A DNA stretch of 64,000 nucleotides from Cyclobacterium lianum (GTDB lineage Bacteria > Bacteroidota > Bacteroidia > Cytophagales > Cyclobacteriaceae), in assembly GCF_900143075.1 (NCBI RefSeq), contig NZ_FRCY01000003.1:186001-250000 (forward strand), read 5' to 3'. The notes beneath the pieces were generated by a model. It made no database searches, was not told the origin of the DNA, and saw only the letters and a program-made list of their open reading frames with translations. The position numbers and the translations under genes were made by a program. Shown here one piece after another: positions 19,471-28,513 of the stretch (position 1 is its first letter; every line of letters starts with the position of its first letter).

Positions 19471-19762
19471 GTTTAGGATAGATAGACACCTCTTTTTATA
19501 ATCCGAAAAGCCGGTGGATGTCAAATATAGCGTTTCATCTTACCGCTTCAAACAGTGCTTCATGAAAATATTATGAATGGTATTAATATTAAATTAAAAT
19601 ATTTATGTAATTTTCTTATTCGCATACATCCGTTGTGCTGGCAGATTTTGCCTGCTCTCAGATAGCCTGAATAGGGTATAGTACTGTGGCATCACCCAAA
19701 CTGAGAAATGCTTTCTTTGGAGGTTTAACCAGACATAAAATTCAATAAATTGCGGTTATACC

Positions 19763-20905
19763 ATGAGACTGTTGCTAGATACCAAGCTTAATTTCAATTG
19801 TTTTGCTATACTGATGATGGGATGCGTGGCCTTTTCTTCATGTGATAAGACGGATAAAACTGCACCCGCAAAAGAAAAACCAGAGACCAGTGTCAATACA
19901 TTGTTGTTAAAAGACTATAAACCCGAATCAATGTATAACAGCCATGGCCCGTCCGTAGAAAAAGCTGCCTATCCGATCATTGACATGCATGCCCATCCCT
20001 ATGCCAAATCAGAGCAGCAATTGGACGAATGGATACAAACCATGGACAAAATCGGTATCGACAAAACAGTGATCCTTACTTACGCGACGGGTGATACTTT
20101 TGATTCACTTGTGCAGGCCTACGGAAAATACGAAGACCGCTTTATTCTCTTTTGTGGCTTTGATTATACCGGGTATGATAAGGCAGATTTTGGACCAGCA
20201 GCAGTTAAAGAGCTGGAAAGGTGTTTTGCAGCCGGTGCTAAAGGCGTGGGTGAGTTGGGGGATAAAGGGAAAGGACTCTTTTATTCCAGACCGACAAAAG
20301 CCTTTGGAATGCATATCGATGATCCCAGAATGAAGCCACTCATCCGGAAATGTGGGGAATTGGGTATGCCCATTAGCATTCACGTAGCAGAACCCATCTG
20401 GATGTATCGCCCCATGGATGCAAGTAATGACGGGCTGATGAATGCATTTAAGTGGCGACTGGATGATCAGGAAGGAATTGTAGATCACGGGGGAATGATT
20501 AATATTCTGGAAAATGCCGTAGAAGAAAATCCGGAAACCACTTTCATTGCCTGCCATTACGCCAATTCAAGTTACGATCTCAGCATCCTGGGCAGGCTAT
20601 TTGAGCGGTATCCAAATTTGTATGCCGACAATAGTGCCCGCTATGCCGAGACAGCTTCTATTCCCCGAACTGTCAGTAAATTTTATACCCGATATGCTGA
20701 TCGTCTGGTTTATGGTACTGACATGGGCACCAGCGAAGACATGTACAAAACTACCCTGAGAATACTGGAAACTGCCGACGAACATTTCTATGACAGAAAT
20801 ATTTCTTCCTATCACTGGGCCATGCATGGATTTGACCTCTCCGCCGAGGTGCTGGAAAAGGTTTACCGGGAAAATGCTGTAAAGATACTAAAACTGCAAC
20901 CCTAG
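19763..20905 (+). CDS. Amidohydrolase-family lipoprotein
   Basis: A 380-residue TIM-barrel hydrolase with a lipoprotein signal (lipobox V-A-F-S-S-C, Cys27), so it is anchored in the cell envelope. The metal-ligand motif is I-D-M-H-A-H-P (about residues 73-79); H-V-A-E-P (about 212), A-C-H-Y-A-N and Y-G-T-D-M-G (about 317-322) follow in the order expected for PF04909 amidohydrolases. The linker after Cys27 is Lys/Glu/Thr-rich, common in Bacteroidota surface lipoproteins. Its stop TAG overlaps the stop of the convergent SGNH gene by the palindrome CTAG at 20902-20905, leaving no room for a terminator. The substrate is unknown; neighbours suggest a sugar-derived lactone or amide. Confidence 0.8.
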   Translation: MRLLLDTKLNFNCFAILMMGCVAFSSCDKTDKTAPAKEKPETSVNTLLLKDYKPESMYNSHGPSVEKAAYPIIDMHAHPYAKSEQQLDEWIQTMDKIGIDKTVILTYATGDTFDSLVQAYGKYEDRFILFCGFDYTGYDKADFGPAAVKELERCFAAGAKGVGELGDKGKGLFYSRPTKAFGMHIDDPRMKPLIRKCGELGMPISIHVAEPIWMYRPMDASNDGLMNAFKWRLDDQEGIVDHGGMINILENAVEENPETTFIACHYANSSYDLSILGRLFERYPNLYADNSARYAETASIPRTVSKFYTRYADRLVYGTDMGTSEDMYKTTLRILETADEHFYDRNISSYHWAMHGFDLSAEVLEKVYRENAVKILKLQP

Positions 20906-22002
20906 GGTAAAATTTCTCTGATTTTGGCAGTATAGGCACGTGCATATTGATCCATTCCCAGGTCTGATGGATGGGTGCCATCTACGGTAGCATCCATTCC
21001 AAGGCCAATAGCGTCCTTTTTCAGGTAAAAAAGCCCCTGAATGCCCGCGTCCAATAATTCCTGATAGGTTTGTCTCGACCAGCTGTTTCTCTTTTGATAC
21101 GCTTCTTTCCTCTCTGTATTGATTAGTTCATCTGTATATCCTGCATGATCCACAAGAAGAATGGGAGTGTGGGGTCTTCGACTTTTCAACAGTTTTACCG
21201 CATCTCTGATCCTGTTCTTCACCTCTCCCTGATCAAAAGTGTCCCGGACCAGATTCGGTAGACAATCCAAAATATACAGACTGCTTTCTATCTCTGCCAT
21301 ATATGCGATCAATGGCCTTTCGAGTTGACCGTTCCCTGAGAAACCCAGATTGATCACAGGAAGGTTGACATTCCGTTCAACGATGGCAGTCCAGGCCATT
21401 CCCGGCCTGGACGCACAAGCGCCCTGGGCAATGGAGGTGCCATATACGACGATGGCCTGCTTTGACGACTCTTTTGGTAAAATTTCAATGCTTGCACCTA
21501 GGGGAACACCTAATTCCAAATACGAAACCTCATTGTACAGTGGAAGGTACAACTCATACTGACGTACTTCCTGAAATTCATCGTTGATTATAAAATCATA
21601 CAGTATGGTATCTGCAAACGAATAGTTTCCCTTTACCCAGACCCATTGTTCTGATGCTGTTTTCGCGTATAGATCCACACCGCTCACCCCAGTGGCCGGC
21701 ATATGGGGCATGGCATGGCTACCGGATACACTGTACCTGACATTAATATTTTTCGCACCGGTTGTGAACTTTAGTTTTAGGCCTGCCGCATGCCGGGAAA
21801 GTCTCCATACAGGCTGCCGGACTTCTTCCCTAATGGTTTCGGGCAACCTGAAATAATCCGGGCTGGCTTCTGCTTTGCCATGGACGATATTTTCCCTGCC
21901 GGAGTCCAGGGGATTGATCCAGACCAATGGCTCTTGTGCGTATACCGAAAAACATAAAATCAGAGAAATTAATGGTGTAAAACTGAGTATTTTCTTAATC
22001 AT
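20902..22002 (-). CDS. SGNH/GDSL hydrolase with N-terminal GxDLY domain (secreted esterase)
   Basis: A 366-residue secreted esterase. I use the ATG at 22000-22002 because MIKKILSFTPLISLILCFSV is a normal signal peptide ending at YAQ; another ATG 12 codons upstream is possible. The N-terminal beta domain carries the motif G-V-D-L-Y-A (the GxDLY family, PF14607), followed by the SGNH domain (PF14606): nucleophile Ser in V-Y-G-T-S-I-A-Q-G, oxyanion Gly and Asn in L-G-F-S-G-N-G, and the Asp/His pair in D-G-T-H-P-S-D-L-G near the end. Such enzymes remove acetyl or other acyl groups from carbohydrates. It lies between an amidohydrolase and a sulfatase, consistent with removing decorations from a glycan. 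The stop codon is shared with the convergent gene. Confidence 0.84.
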   Translation of the reverse strand: MIKKILSFTPLISLILCFSVYAQEPLVWINPLDSGRENIVHGKAEASPDYFRLPETIREEVRQPVWRLSRHAAGLKLKFTTGAKNINVRYSVSGSHAMPHMPATGVSGVDLYAKTASEQWVWVKGNYSFADTILYDFIINDEFQEVRQYELYLPLYNEVSYLELGVPLGASIEILPKESSKQAIVVYGTSIAQGACASRPGMAWTAIVERNVNLPVINLGFSGNGQLERPLIAYMAEIESSLYILDCLPNLVRDTFDQGEVKNRIRDAVKLLKSRRPHTPILLVDHAGYTDELINTERKEAYQKRNSWSRQTYQELLDAGIQGLFYLKKDAIGLGMDATVDGTHPSDLGMDQYARAYTAKIREILP

Positions 22003-22259
22003 TGGCAATCTCAGGTTGGAGTAACGAATTATATCCATCGCTTTATATATAGATTTTTAGTAGTTAGAACCTTCCCCGGTATATCTGGATAGCCTTCCCC
22101 ATTTCCAAATCAATATTTTCATTGGGGTTAAAAGTCACCCTTGCGCGCTGTCATATCCGATGATTTAAATCGCATCGATTTCGGGTTAAATAATGATTTG
22201 TTGTAAATTTAGCATTTATTGCCTTCTGAATAAGATTAATTTAAAAAAGTGAAATTAAA

Positions 22260-23633
22260 ATGCTGAAACCCCTCCTCACGGTATGGATATTTTCCTGCCT
22301 ACTGACGATCAACCTGCAAGCGCAGCGTAAACCTAACGTATTGGTCATCCTTACCGACGACCAGGGATATAAGGATTTGGGAAGCTATGGTTCACCAGAC
22401 ATAAAAACCCTTCATCTGGATAATATCGCGAAAAGGGGAGTAAAATTCACCCAATTTTATGCAGGTGCTCCGGTTTGTTCGCCATCTAGGGCGGCTCTGT
22501 TGACCGGGAAGTACAATTTCAATGCGGGGCTTTTTGGAAACGTAGCACCTCCTCATCAGGATCCGGAAGGCAAGTCCGGACTTCCTGCGTCTGAAATTAC
22601 GATGGCCGAAGTCTTCAGGGACAATGGGTACAGGACGGCACTGATCGGCAAGTGGCATCTTGGTCACATTCCAGAAAAACTTCCCAATGGTCAGGGATTT
22701 GATTACTTTTTTGGGCACCAAAGGGGCTGCATAGACAATTATTCCCATTTCTTTTACTGGAATGGGCCCAACCTGCATGACCTGTATCAAAACCAGGAGG
22801 AAGTATACCATCCGGGTCAATTTTTTGGAGACCTGATGGTTTCTGAATTGGAAGGGTTTGTAGATAAAAGCACTTCCAAACCGTTTTTTGCGTACTGGGC
22901 AATCAATATGCCCCATTACCCCTACCAGGGTGACCCCCGCTGGCTGGAGGAATATGCCCATCTCGAAACTCCTCGCAGAGAATATGCCGCATTCGTATCA
23001 ACGATAGACGATATGATTGGAGAAGTATATGCTCATCTCGAAAAAACCGGTAAATTAGACAACACGATTATCGTTTTTCAATCAGACCACGGACACAGTG
23101 TCGAAGAGCGCGCATTTTTCGGAGGCGGAGATGCGGGTATTTTTAATGGCGCAAAATTCAGCATGCTGGAAGGAGGTATCCGGGTTCCGGCTATCATCAG
23201 CTATCCTGCAGCATTACCTCAGAATGAAAGCAGGGACCACTGGGCAAATAGCGTGGATTGGCTGCCAACCTTGGCCGATTTGGTTCAAATCCCTTTGCAG
23301 AACAGCGAGTCCATTGATGGCAAAAGCTTGCTACCTCTGCTGCTGAATAGTAACCGCAGCAGCCCGCATGAGATCATGTATTGGGGTACCGGAAATCCTG
23401 AAAATAAAAACCATCCCTGGGCGGTCAGGAAAGGACCCTGGAAATTATTGGGTAATCCAAGTGATCCGACGGGTAAGCTGACTTTCAGCGAAGAGGACAA
23501 ACTTTATCTTGTCAACCTGGAAATGGATGAGACGGAGTCCAGAAACCTCTCCTCAGAATATCCAAAGGAGTTAAATGAACTGCACCGCCTGTATGAAATC
23601 TGGGTGCAGCCCTTTCTTCGGAAAAACAGGTAG
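22260..23633 (+). CDS. Secreted sulfatase (family S1, arylsulfatase / GalNAc-6-sulfatase-like)
   Basis: A 457-residue protein with a signal peptide (residues 1-22, ending L-Q-A-Q). The sulfatase signature C-S-P-S-R-A-A-L-L-T-G begins at Cys73, the residue converted to formylglycine by an anaerobic- or FGE-type maturase. Metal ligands are visible as T-D-D-Q (32-35) and later S-D-H-G-H, and the substrate-side motif G-K-W-H-L-G is present. It hydrolyses sulfate esters, most likely on a carbohydrate, outside the cytoplasm. Length is normal for S1 sulfatases. It is divergent from the SGNH gene and ends before a long AT hairpin. No maturase gene is in the window. Sub-family and substrate need sequence comparison. 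Confidence 0.9.
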   Translation: MLKPLLTVWIFSCLLTINLQAQRKPNVLVILTDDQGYKDLGSYGSPDIKTLHLDNIAKRGVKFTQFYAGAPVCSPSRAALLTGKYNFNAGLFGNVAPPHQDPEGKSGLPASEITMAEVFRDNGYRTALIGKWHLGHIPEKLPNGQGFDYFFGHQRGCIDNYSHFFYWNGPNLHDLYQNQEEVYHPGQFFGDLMVSELEGFVDKSTSKPFFAYWAINMPHYPYQGDPRWLEEYAHLETPRREYAAFVSTIDDMIGEVYAHLEKTGKLDNTIIVFQSDHGHSVEERAFFGGGDAGIFNGAKFSMLEGGIRVPAIISYPAALPQNESRDHWANSVDWLPTLADLVQIPLQNSESIDGKSLLPLLLNSNRSSPHEIMYWGTGNPENKNHPWAVRKGPWKLLGNPSDPTGKLTFSEEDKLYLVNLEMDETESRNLSSEYPKELNELHRLYEIWVQPFLRKNR

Positions 23634-23768
23634 TTTTTTTTCGAATCGGGAATTAAATTCTTTTCGAGATCCCTAATTCAATGTTAAAAAGAAGTGCGTT
23701 AGTATTTTCCGGCGGACTTAATTTTACGATTAATTTCAGGGTACTTGCTAAACTTTTAAATAAACTCT

Positions 23769-23810
23769 AAAACAGATAATAAAAAATGTTATTTTTTATT
23801 ATCTGTTTTT
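23769..23810 (+). terminator. Long AT-rich perfect palindrome, probable terminator after the sulfatase gene
   Basis: A 19-pair perfect inverted repeat (23769-23787 with 23791-23809) around a three-base loop GTT, ending in a T run. It lies 135 bases after the sulfatase stop and about 117 bases before glmS, so it most likely ends the sulfatase transcript. Confidence 0.6.
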
Positions 23811-23843
23811 ATCTTTTTTCGAAACGATAGGGCAAATCTATTG

Positions 23844-23876
23844 TTTGTTATTATCATTTTTTATTTATTAAATTTC
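23844..23876 (+). promoter_or_regulatory. Possible promoter for glmS-DUF4954
   Basis: TTTG at 23844-23847 and TAAATTTC at 23869-23876 are 21 bases apart; the -7 box has one mismatch to TAnnTTTG. The glmS ATG is about 50 bases downstream. Confidence 0.35.
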
Positions 23877-23926
23877 GTCATATTTAATGGATTCATATTT
23901 TTATACAATAATCTTTTGACATTCTT

Positions 23927-25762
23927 ATGTGTGGTATTGTAGCATACATTGGTTCCCGCGAAGCTTATCCAATCATACTTAAAGGCCTGCAAAGGCTGGA
24001 ATATCGCGGCTATGACAGTGCAGGAGTGGCGCTGTTGGATAACACACTGGAGGTTTATAAGAAAAAGGGTAAGGTAGCGGAACTGGAAGCTTCCCTGGTA
24101 GGAAAGAATCTACACGCTCAGGCCGGGATAGGTCATACCCGGTGGGCCACACATGGAGAGCCCTCCGACAGGAATGCTCATCCCCACCGCTCTTCTTCAG
24201 GAAAGCTTGCCATGGTCCACAATGGGATCATAGAAAACTTTGCGCCGATAAAAAAGGAATTGATTGGAAAAGGATATGATTTTGAAAGCGACACCGATAC
24301 CGAGGTGTTGCTGCATTTTATCGATGACATCTATCAGAACGACGCAGAAAGTCTTGAGGAGGCAGTCAGGATTGCCCTGAAACGAATCGTAGGAGCATAT
24401 GTAATTATCCTTTTAGATCAGGATCATCCGGATACCTTGATTGCCGCCAGAAAGGGCAGTCCGCTGGTCATTGGAATCGGAAAGAATGAGCATTTTCTGG
24501 CTTCAGATGCCTCACCCATCATAGAGTACACCAAGGAGGTCGTCTATATCAACGACTACGAGATGGCGATAGTGAAGCCAGACGAACTTGTACTTAAAAA
24601 CCCGGGAAACGAACGTATTACTCCGTTTATCACCAAGTTAGATATGGAATTGGCAGCCATCGAGAAAGGTGGATATGCCCATTTTATGCTAAAGGAAATT
24701 TTCGAGCAACCCACGGCAGTGTTTGATTGCCTCCGGGGCAGGTTGGACCCAAAGACCGGGAGTATCCGTATGGGAGGAATCGACAAACACCTCGATTTAT
24801 TGCGGGACGCGAAAAGGATCATCCTGGTGGGCTGCGGGACCTCCTGGCATGCAGGGCTTTTGGCAGAATATGTATTCGAAGAACTTTGCCGCATTCCGGT
24901 TGAAGTAGAATACGCCTCTGAATTCAGGTACCGAAACCCGGTTATCAATCCGGGTGATGTGATCATCGCAATTTCACAAAGCGGCGAAACAGCTGATACC
25001 CTGGTGGCATTGGAAAATGCCAGGAAACAGGGAGCATTTATTTTCGGGGTGGTGAATGTGGTAGGATCCAGCATTGCAAGGCTTGCCCATGCAGGAGCTT
25101 ACACCCATGCAGGACCCGAAATCGGCGTGGCTTCAACCAAAGCATTTACAGCGCAGCTAACGGTCCTTTATCTCATTGCCATTAAATTGGGATATTCCAA
25201 AAATGCCATTTCCCAGGAACGCTATCTGCACCTGATCAATGAACTCGCCCTGATTCCGGAAAAAATTACCGAGGTATTGAGAAGTGCCAATCAGGTCAAA
25301 TTGCTCGCTGAAAGATACAAGGATGCCCGAGATTTCCTGTTTCTGGGCAGGGGATATAACTTTCCCATTGCGTTGGAAGGAGCGTTGAAACTGAAAGAAA
25401 TCAGCTATATCCATGCTGAGGGGTATCCTGCGGCAGAAATGAAACATGGTCCAATAGCATTGGTAGAGGAGGGACTTCCCATCGTATTTGTAGCTACCAA
25501 AGATGGTTATCATGAAAAACTGGTGAGCAATGCACAGGAAATCAAAGCACGCAAGGGCAGTGTCCTGGCAGTGATCAGTGAGCAGGATTCGGTCTTTGAG
25601 GAAATCGCTGATGCCACCATAGCCGTCCCGGCCGCCGATGAGATTCTGGCCCCTTTGCTGAGCGTTGTTCCCCTGCAACTACTTGCCTACTATACCGGTC
25701 TGGCCAAAGGCCTCGATGTAGACAAACCCCGCAACCTGGCCAAATCTGTCACTGTAGAATAA
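23927..25762 (+). CDS. glmS: Glutamine-fructose-6-phosphate aminotransferase (isomerizing)
   Basis: A 611-residue cytosolic enzyme that makes glucosamine-6-phosphate from fructose-6-phosphate and glutamine, the first step towards UDP-GlcNAc for peptidoglycan and LPS. The start is fixed by M-C-G-I-V: Cys2 becomes the N-terminal nucleophile of the glutaminase domain (about 2-220). The glutaminase motifs R-L-E-Y-R-G-Y-D-S-A and G-H-T-R-W-A-T-H-G are present. Two SIS isomerase domains follow (about 285-430 and 460-600), with G-C-G-T-S-W-H and S-Q-S-G-E-T-A-D-T in the first. The C-terminus ends D-V-D-K-P-R-N-L-A-K-S-V-T-V-E as in all GlmS. Length is typical. The DUF4954 gene follows after 19 bases, probably in the same transcript. 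Confidence 0.98.
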   Translation: MCGIVAYIGSREAYPIILKGLQRLEYRGYDSAGVALLDNTLEVYKKKGKVAELEASLVGKNLHAQAGIGHTRWATHGEPSDRNAHPHRSSSGKLAMVHNGIIENFAPIKKELIGKGYDFESDTDTEVLLHFIDDIYQNDAESLEEAVRIALKRIVGAYVIILLDQDHPDTLIAARKGSPLVIGIGKNEHFLASDASPIIEYTKEVVYINDYEMAIVKPDELVLKNPGNERITPFITKLDMELAAIEKGGYAHFMLKEIFEQPTAVFDCLRGRLDPKTGSIRMGGIDKHLDLLRDAKRIILVGCGTSWHAGLLAEYVFEELCRIPVEVEYASEFRYRNPVINPGDVIIAISQSGETADTLVALENARKQGAFIFGVVNVVGSSIARLAHAGAYTHAGPEIGVASTKAFTAQLTVLYLIAIKLGYSKNAISQERYLHLINELALIPEKITEVLRSANQVKLLAERYKDARDFLFLGRGYNFPIALEGALKLKEISYIHAEGYPAAEMKHGPIALVEEGLPIVFVATKDGYHEKLVSNAQEIKARKGSVLAVISEQDSVFEEIADATIAVPAADEILAPLLSVVPLQLLAYYTGLAKGLDVDKPRNLAKSVTVE

Positions 25763-25781
25763 CCCTTCTGGATAAACTGTC

Positions 25782-28010
25782 ATGAACAAAATTACGCGCC
25801 ATCCCCTATCTGCTTTGGGCTATAAGTTTGTTGAGCAACAATTTCTGCCCAAAGGGAAAGATGAATATTATCTCAGGAACAAGCAAAACAGGACTGAAAC
25901 CGATTACCGGAATCTAAACGCCAGGGAAATCGAACTGCTAGTCAGAAACAACAACCAATCCGACGACTGGAACAAGATACTTGTAGCCGATGCCTTTAAT
26001 CCCGACCTGGTGAAAAATTGCAAATTCTTCGGTCTGGTGCGAATTGGCAAATTGGAACCCTGCTTTCTGGAATACCACAACCTGCGAATGCCTGTAGGCA
26101 TATACAACAGCACCATTATCAGTTGCGACATCGGTGACAATGTGGTGATAGACAACGTGCACTATCTCTCACATTATATTCTGGGCAATGAGGTGGTTCT
26201 GGTAAATGTCAACGAGATGGCTACCACCAGTCATGCAAAATTTGGAAACGGTATAGTCAAAGAAGGAGAACCAGAGGAGGTCAGGATCTGGCTGGAGCTG
26301 TGCAATGAAAATGGAGGACGCAAGGTAGCCCCTTTCAGCGGAATGTTGCCCGGCGATGCCTGGCTTTGGTCCAGGTACCGGGCAGATGAAGCGCTGCAAA
26401 GTCAGTTCCTGGCATTCACCCAGAAGGCATTCGACCACAAAAGAGGGTATTATGGTAAAGTGGGAGACCGATGTATCATAAAAAATTCATTGATCATCAA
26501 AGACGTATGGATTGGCTCGGATGCCTATATCAAAGGAGCAAATAAATTAAAAAACCTGACCATACATTCAACACCCGAGGCAAGTACACAGATAGGTGAA
26601 GGATGTGAAATGGTTAATGGTATTGTCAGTGAAGGGTGCACCATCTTTTACGGGGTAAAAGCAGTCCGATTTCTGATGGCTTCTCATTCCCAACTAAAAT
26701 ATGGAGCAAGGCTCATCAACAGCTATCTTGGCTCCAATGCCACCATTTCCTGTTGCGAAGTATTGAACTCCCTGATCTTTCCGGCCCATGAGCAGCACCA
26801 CAATAATTCCTTTCTCTGCGCAGCCTTGCTGCAAGGCCAAAGCAACATGGCGGCAGGGGCAACCGTGGGTTCGAACCACAATTCGCGAGGCGCAGATGGT
26901 GAGCTTGTTGCGGGTAGAGGATTTTGGCCGGGGCTCTGTGTCAGCCTGAAGCACAATTCCCGCTTTGCTACCTTTGCGCTGGTGACAAAAGGAGACTATC
27001 CGGCAGAATTAGATATCCCATTGCCCTTTGCGCTGATAAGCAATGATGTCCACCGCAACGAATTGCGGGTAATGCCTGCGTACTGGTTTCAGTACAACAT
27101 GTATGCTCTGGCCCGAAATGCATGGAAATACAAAGACCGGGATAAGCGGATTGAAAAAACACAGCATTTGGAATTTCATTTTCTGGGTCCTGACAGCATG
27201 AGTGAAGTACTCGAAGCGATTTACATACTGGAAAAACTCTGCGGCCTTGCCTTTTTCCGGCAATTCCCGCAGGATCAAACTCCAAATGTTGAATTGACCC
27301 GGAATAAGGGAAAGGAATTGCTTGAAACTAAGGATCCAATTTTACAGAGATTGGATATTTTTGCTGAGGGCTGGGAAAACAGCTCTCGTAAAGTCCGTGT
27401 CGTTAAGGTTATGGAAGCTTATCGGATATACAAGCAACTGCTCCTATATTATCCTATTCATTGTATACTGGAAAACCTGGATGAAGCCGCCCCGCTAAAA
27501 CCTGAAGATATACATGCCATGATCGGCAATAAAAATACTGATTTAGCGTCCTGGAGCAATGTGGGAGGCCAAATGATCCAGGAAGCGGATCTTGAAGCGA
27601 TCATATCATCAATAAAAAAAGGCAGGATCAGCAGTTGGTCCAAGCTCCATAAGCAATACAAGCATTTGGGAGATGATTATGCAAGCTCCAAAACCGTTCA
27701 TGCATTTCGATTATTGATGAAGGACCAGGGATCAAAAGAGGTAAGCGAAGAGCTGCTGGAAAAAATGCTCTTTTCTGCTATCGAGTTCAGGTCCTGGCTG
27801 TCTGAACAGGTCCTGCTTTCAAGAAAAAAGGACTATGACAATAAATTCCGAAACATGGTTTACCAGAGCCTGGATGAAAGAGATCTGGTACTGGGGTCCT
27901 TAGACCACAACAGCTTCATTCGGGAAGATCGGGATGCCTGTCGGTCGTTTCTGGAAAAATCACACAGGTGGCTGGACAATATATCGACTAAAACCTTGAG
28001 ATCAAAGTGA
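25782..28010 (+). CDS. DUF4954 family protein (left-handed beta-helix-like)
   Basis: A 742-residue protein I recognise as the DUF4954 family, common in Bacteroidota and of unknown function. It has no signal peptide. Residues about 100-330 contain irregular hexapeptide-like repeats with I/V at every sixth position (for example I-G-D-N-V-V-I-D-N-V and I-G-E-G-C-E-M-V), suggesting a left-handed beta-helix like sugar-nucleotide acyl- or nucleotidyltransferases. A conserved polar patch N-S-F-L-C-A and G-S-N-H-N-S-R-G-A-D-G-E lies near residues 345-380. The C-terminal 250 residues look alpha-helical and charged. It starts 19 bases after glmS, so a link to glucosamine phosphate or UDP-GlcNAc synthesis is attractive, but this is inference from position only. 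Confidence 0.8.
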   Translation: MNKITRHPLSALGYKFVEQQFLPKGKDEYYLRNKQNRTETDYRNLNAREIELLVRNNNQSDDWNKILVADAFNPDLVKNCKFFGLVRIGKLEPCFLEYHNLRMPVGIYNSTIISCDIGDNVVIDNVHYLSHYILGNEVVLVNVNEMATTSHAKFGNGIVKEGEPEEVRIWLELCNENGGRKVAPFSGMLPGDAWLWSRYRADEALQSQFLAFTQKAFDHKRGYYGKVGDRCIIKNSLIIKDVWIGSDAYIKGANKLKNLTIHSTPEASTQIGEGCEMVNGIVSEGCTIFYGVKAVRFLMASHSQLKYGARLINSYLGSNATISCCEVLNSLIFPAHEQHHNNSFLCAALLQGQSNMAAGATVGSNHNSRGADGELVAGRGFWPGLCVSLKHNSRFATFALVTKGDYPAELDIPLPFALISNDVHRNELRVMPAYWFQYNMYALARNAWKYKDRDKRIEKTQHLEFHFLGPDSMSEVLEAIYILEKLCGLAFFRQFPQDQTPNVELTRNKGKELLETKDPILQRLDIFAEGWENSSRKVRVVKVMEAYRIYKQLLLYYPIHCILENLDEAAPLKPEDIHAMIGNKNTDLASWSNVGGQMIQEADLEAIISSIKKGRISSWSKLHKQYKHLGDDYASSKTVHAFRLLMKDQGSKEVSEELLEKMLFSAIEFRSWLSEQVLLSRKKDYDNKFRNMVYQSLDERDLVLGSLDHNSFIREDRDACRSFLEKSHRWLDNISTKTLRSK

Positions 28011-28513
28011 AATCATCCGGAGAAACAGACGATAACCATTCTTCACGGCTTAACTTACATTTTGAAGTACACGCCAATTGTGATGATCTGATTTTTTCAA
28101 ATTCATTGGTTTAGGTTATTTAGAAAGTCATCCATCGCCTTTCGCTGGCTGCGCTTTGCCGGGGTCTGCTTCCTCAGCTCATCTTTCGTTTTCAAGCACT
28201 GATCGGGCTCCAAACGCTGAAATGATAGTGTCAGTAAAGAATAAATTTGTCCACAGGAACGTGGCGTTCATAGCATCGTCCAATGATCGCATACAGTTTT
28301 CACTGCCTGAATCGGCTACTACTCCATCACAGAACAACGTCCCAAAACGGACGAAACCTTCAGCTTTAGACGCAACATAATACCGCGCAGAGGTCTCCCA
28401 ACAGGATCAGGACATCCTGTAGGCTTTTATATAGGGGAACATTGTGTTTTTTATTTGCTCAAATAATGCTAAATTAAGGTGTTTTGGATATTGGTTTCAT
28501 TAAACAGATCGCT
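28011..28513. other. 503-base region with no confident gene; possible decayed element
   Basis: On the minus strand one frame is open for about 75 codons ending at TGA 28184-28186; its translation (for example GFVRFGTLFCDGVVADSG) has protein-like composition but no ATG near the start and no recognised family. The same stretch is open on the plus strand (28156-28380) with Ser-rich, less natural composition. The stretch TCGCTGGCTGCGCTTTGCCGG at 28143-28163 is GC-richer than its surroundings. No terminal repeats or target duplications could be seen. I see no clear promoter for the gene at 28514. Confidence 0.4.

Noticed and set aside
23634-23926. Possible glmS ribozyme or riboswitch upstream of glmS
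   Set aside because: The region is AT-rich with one simple palindrome; none of the conserved core of the Gram-positive glmS ribozyme is visible.
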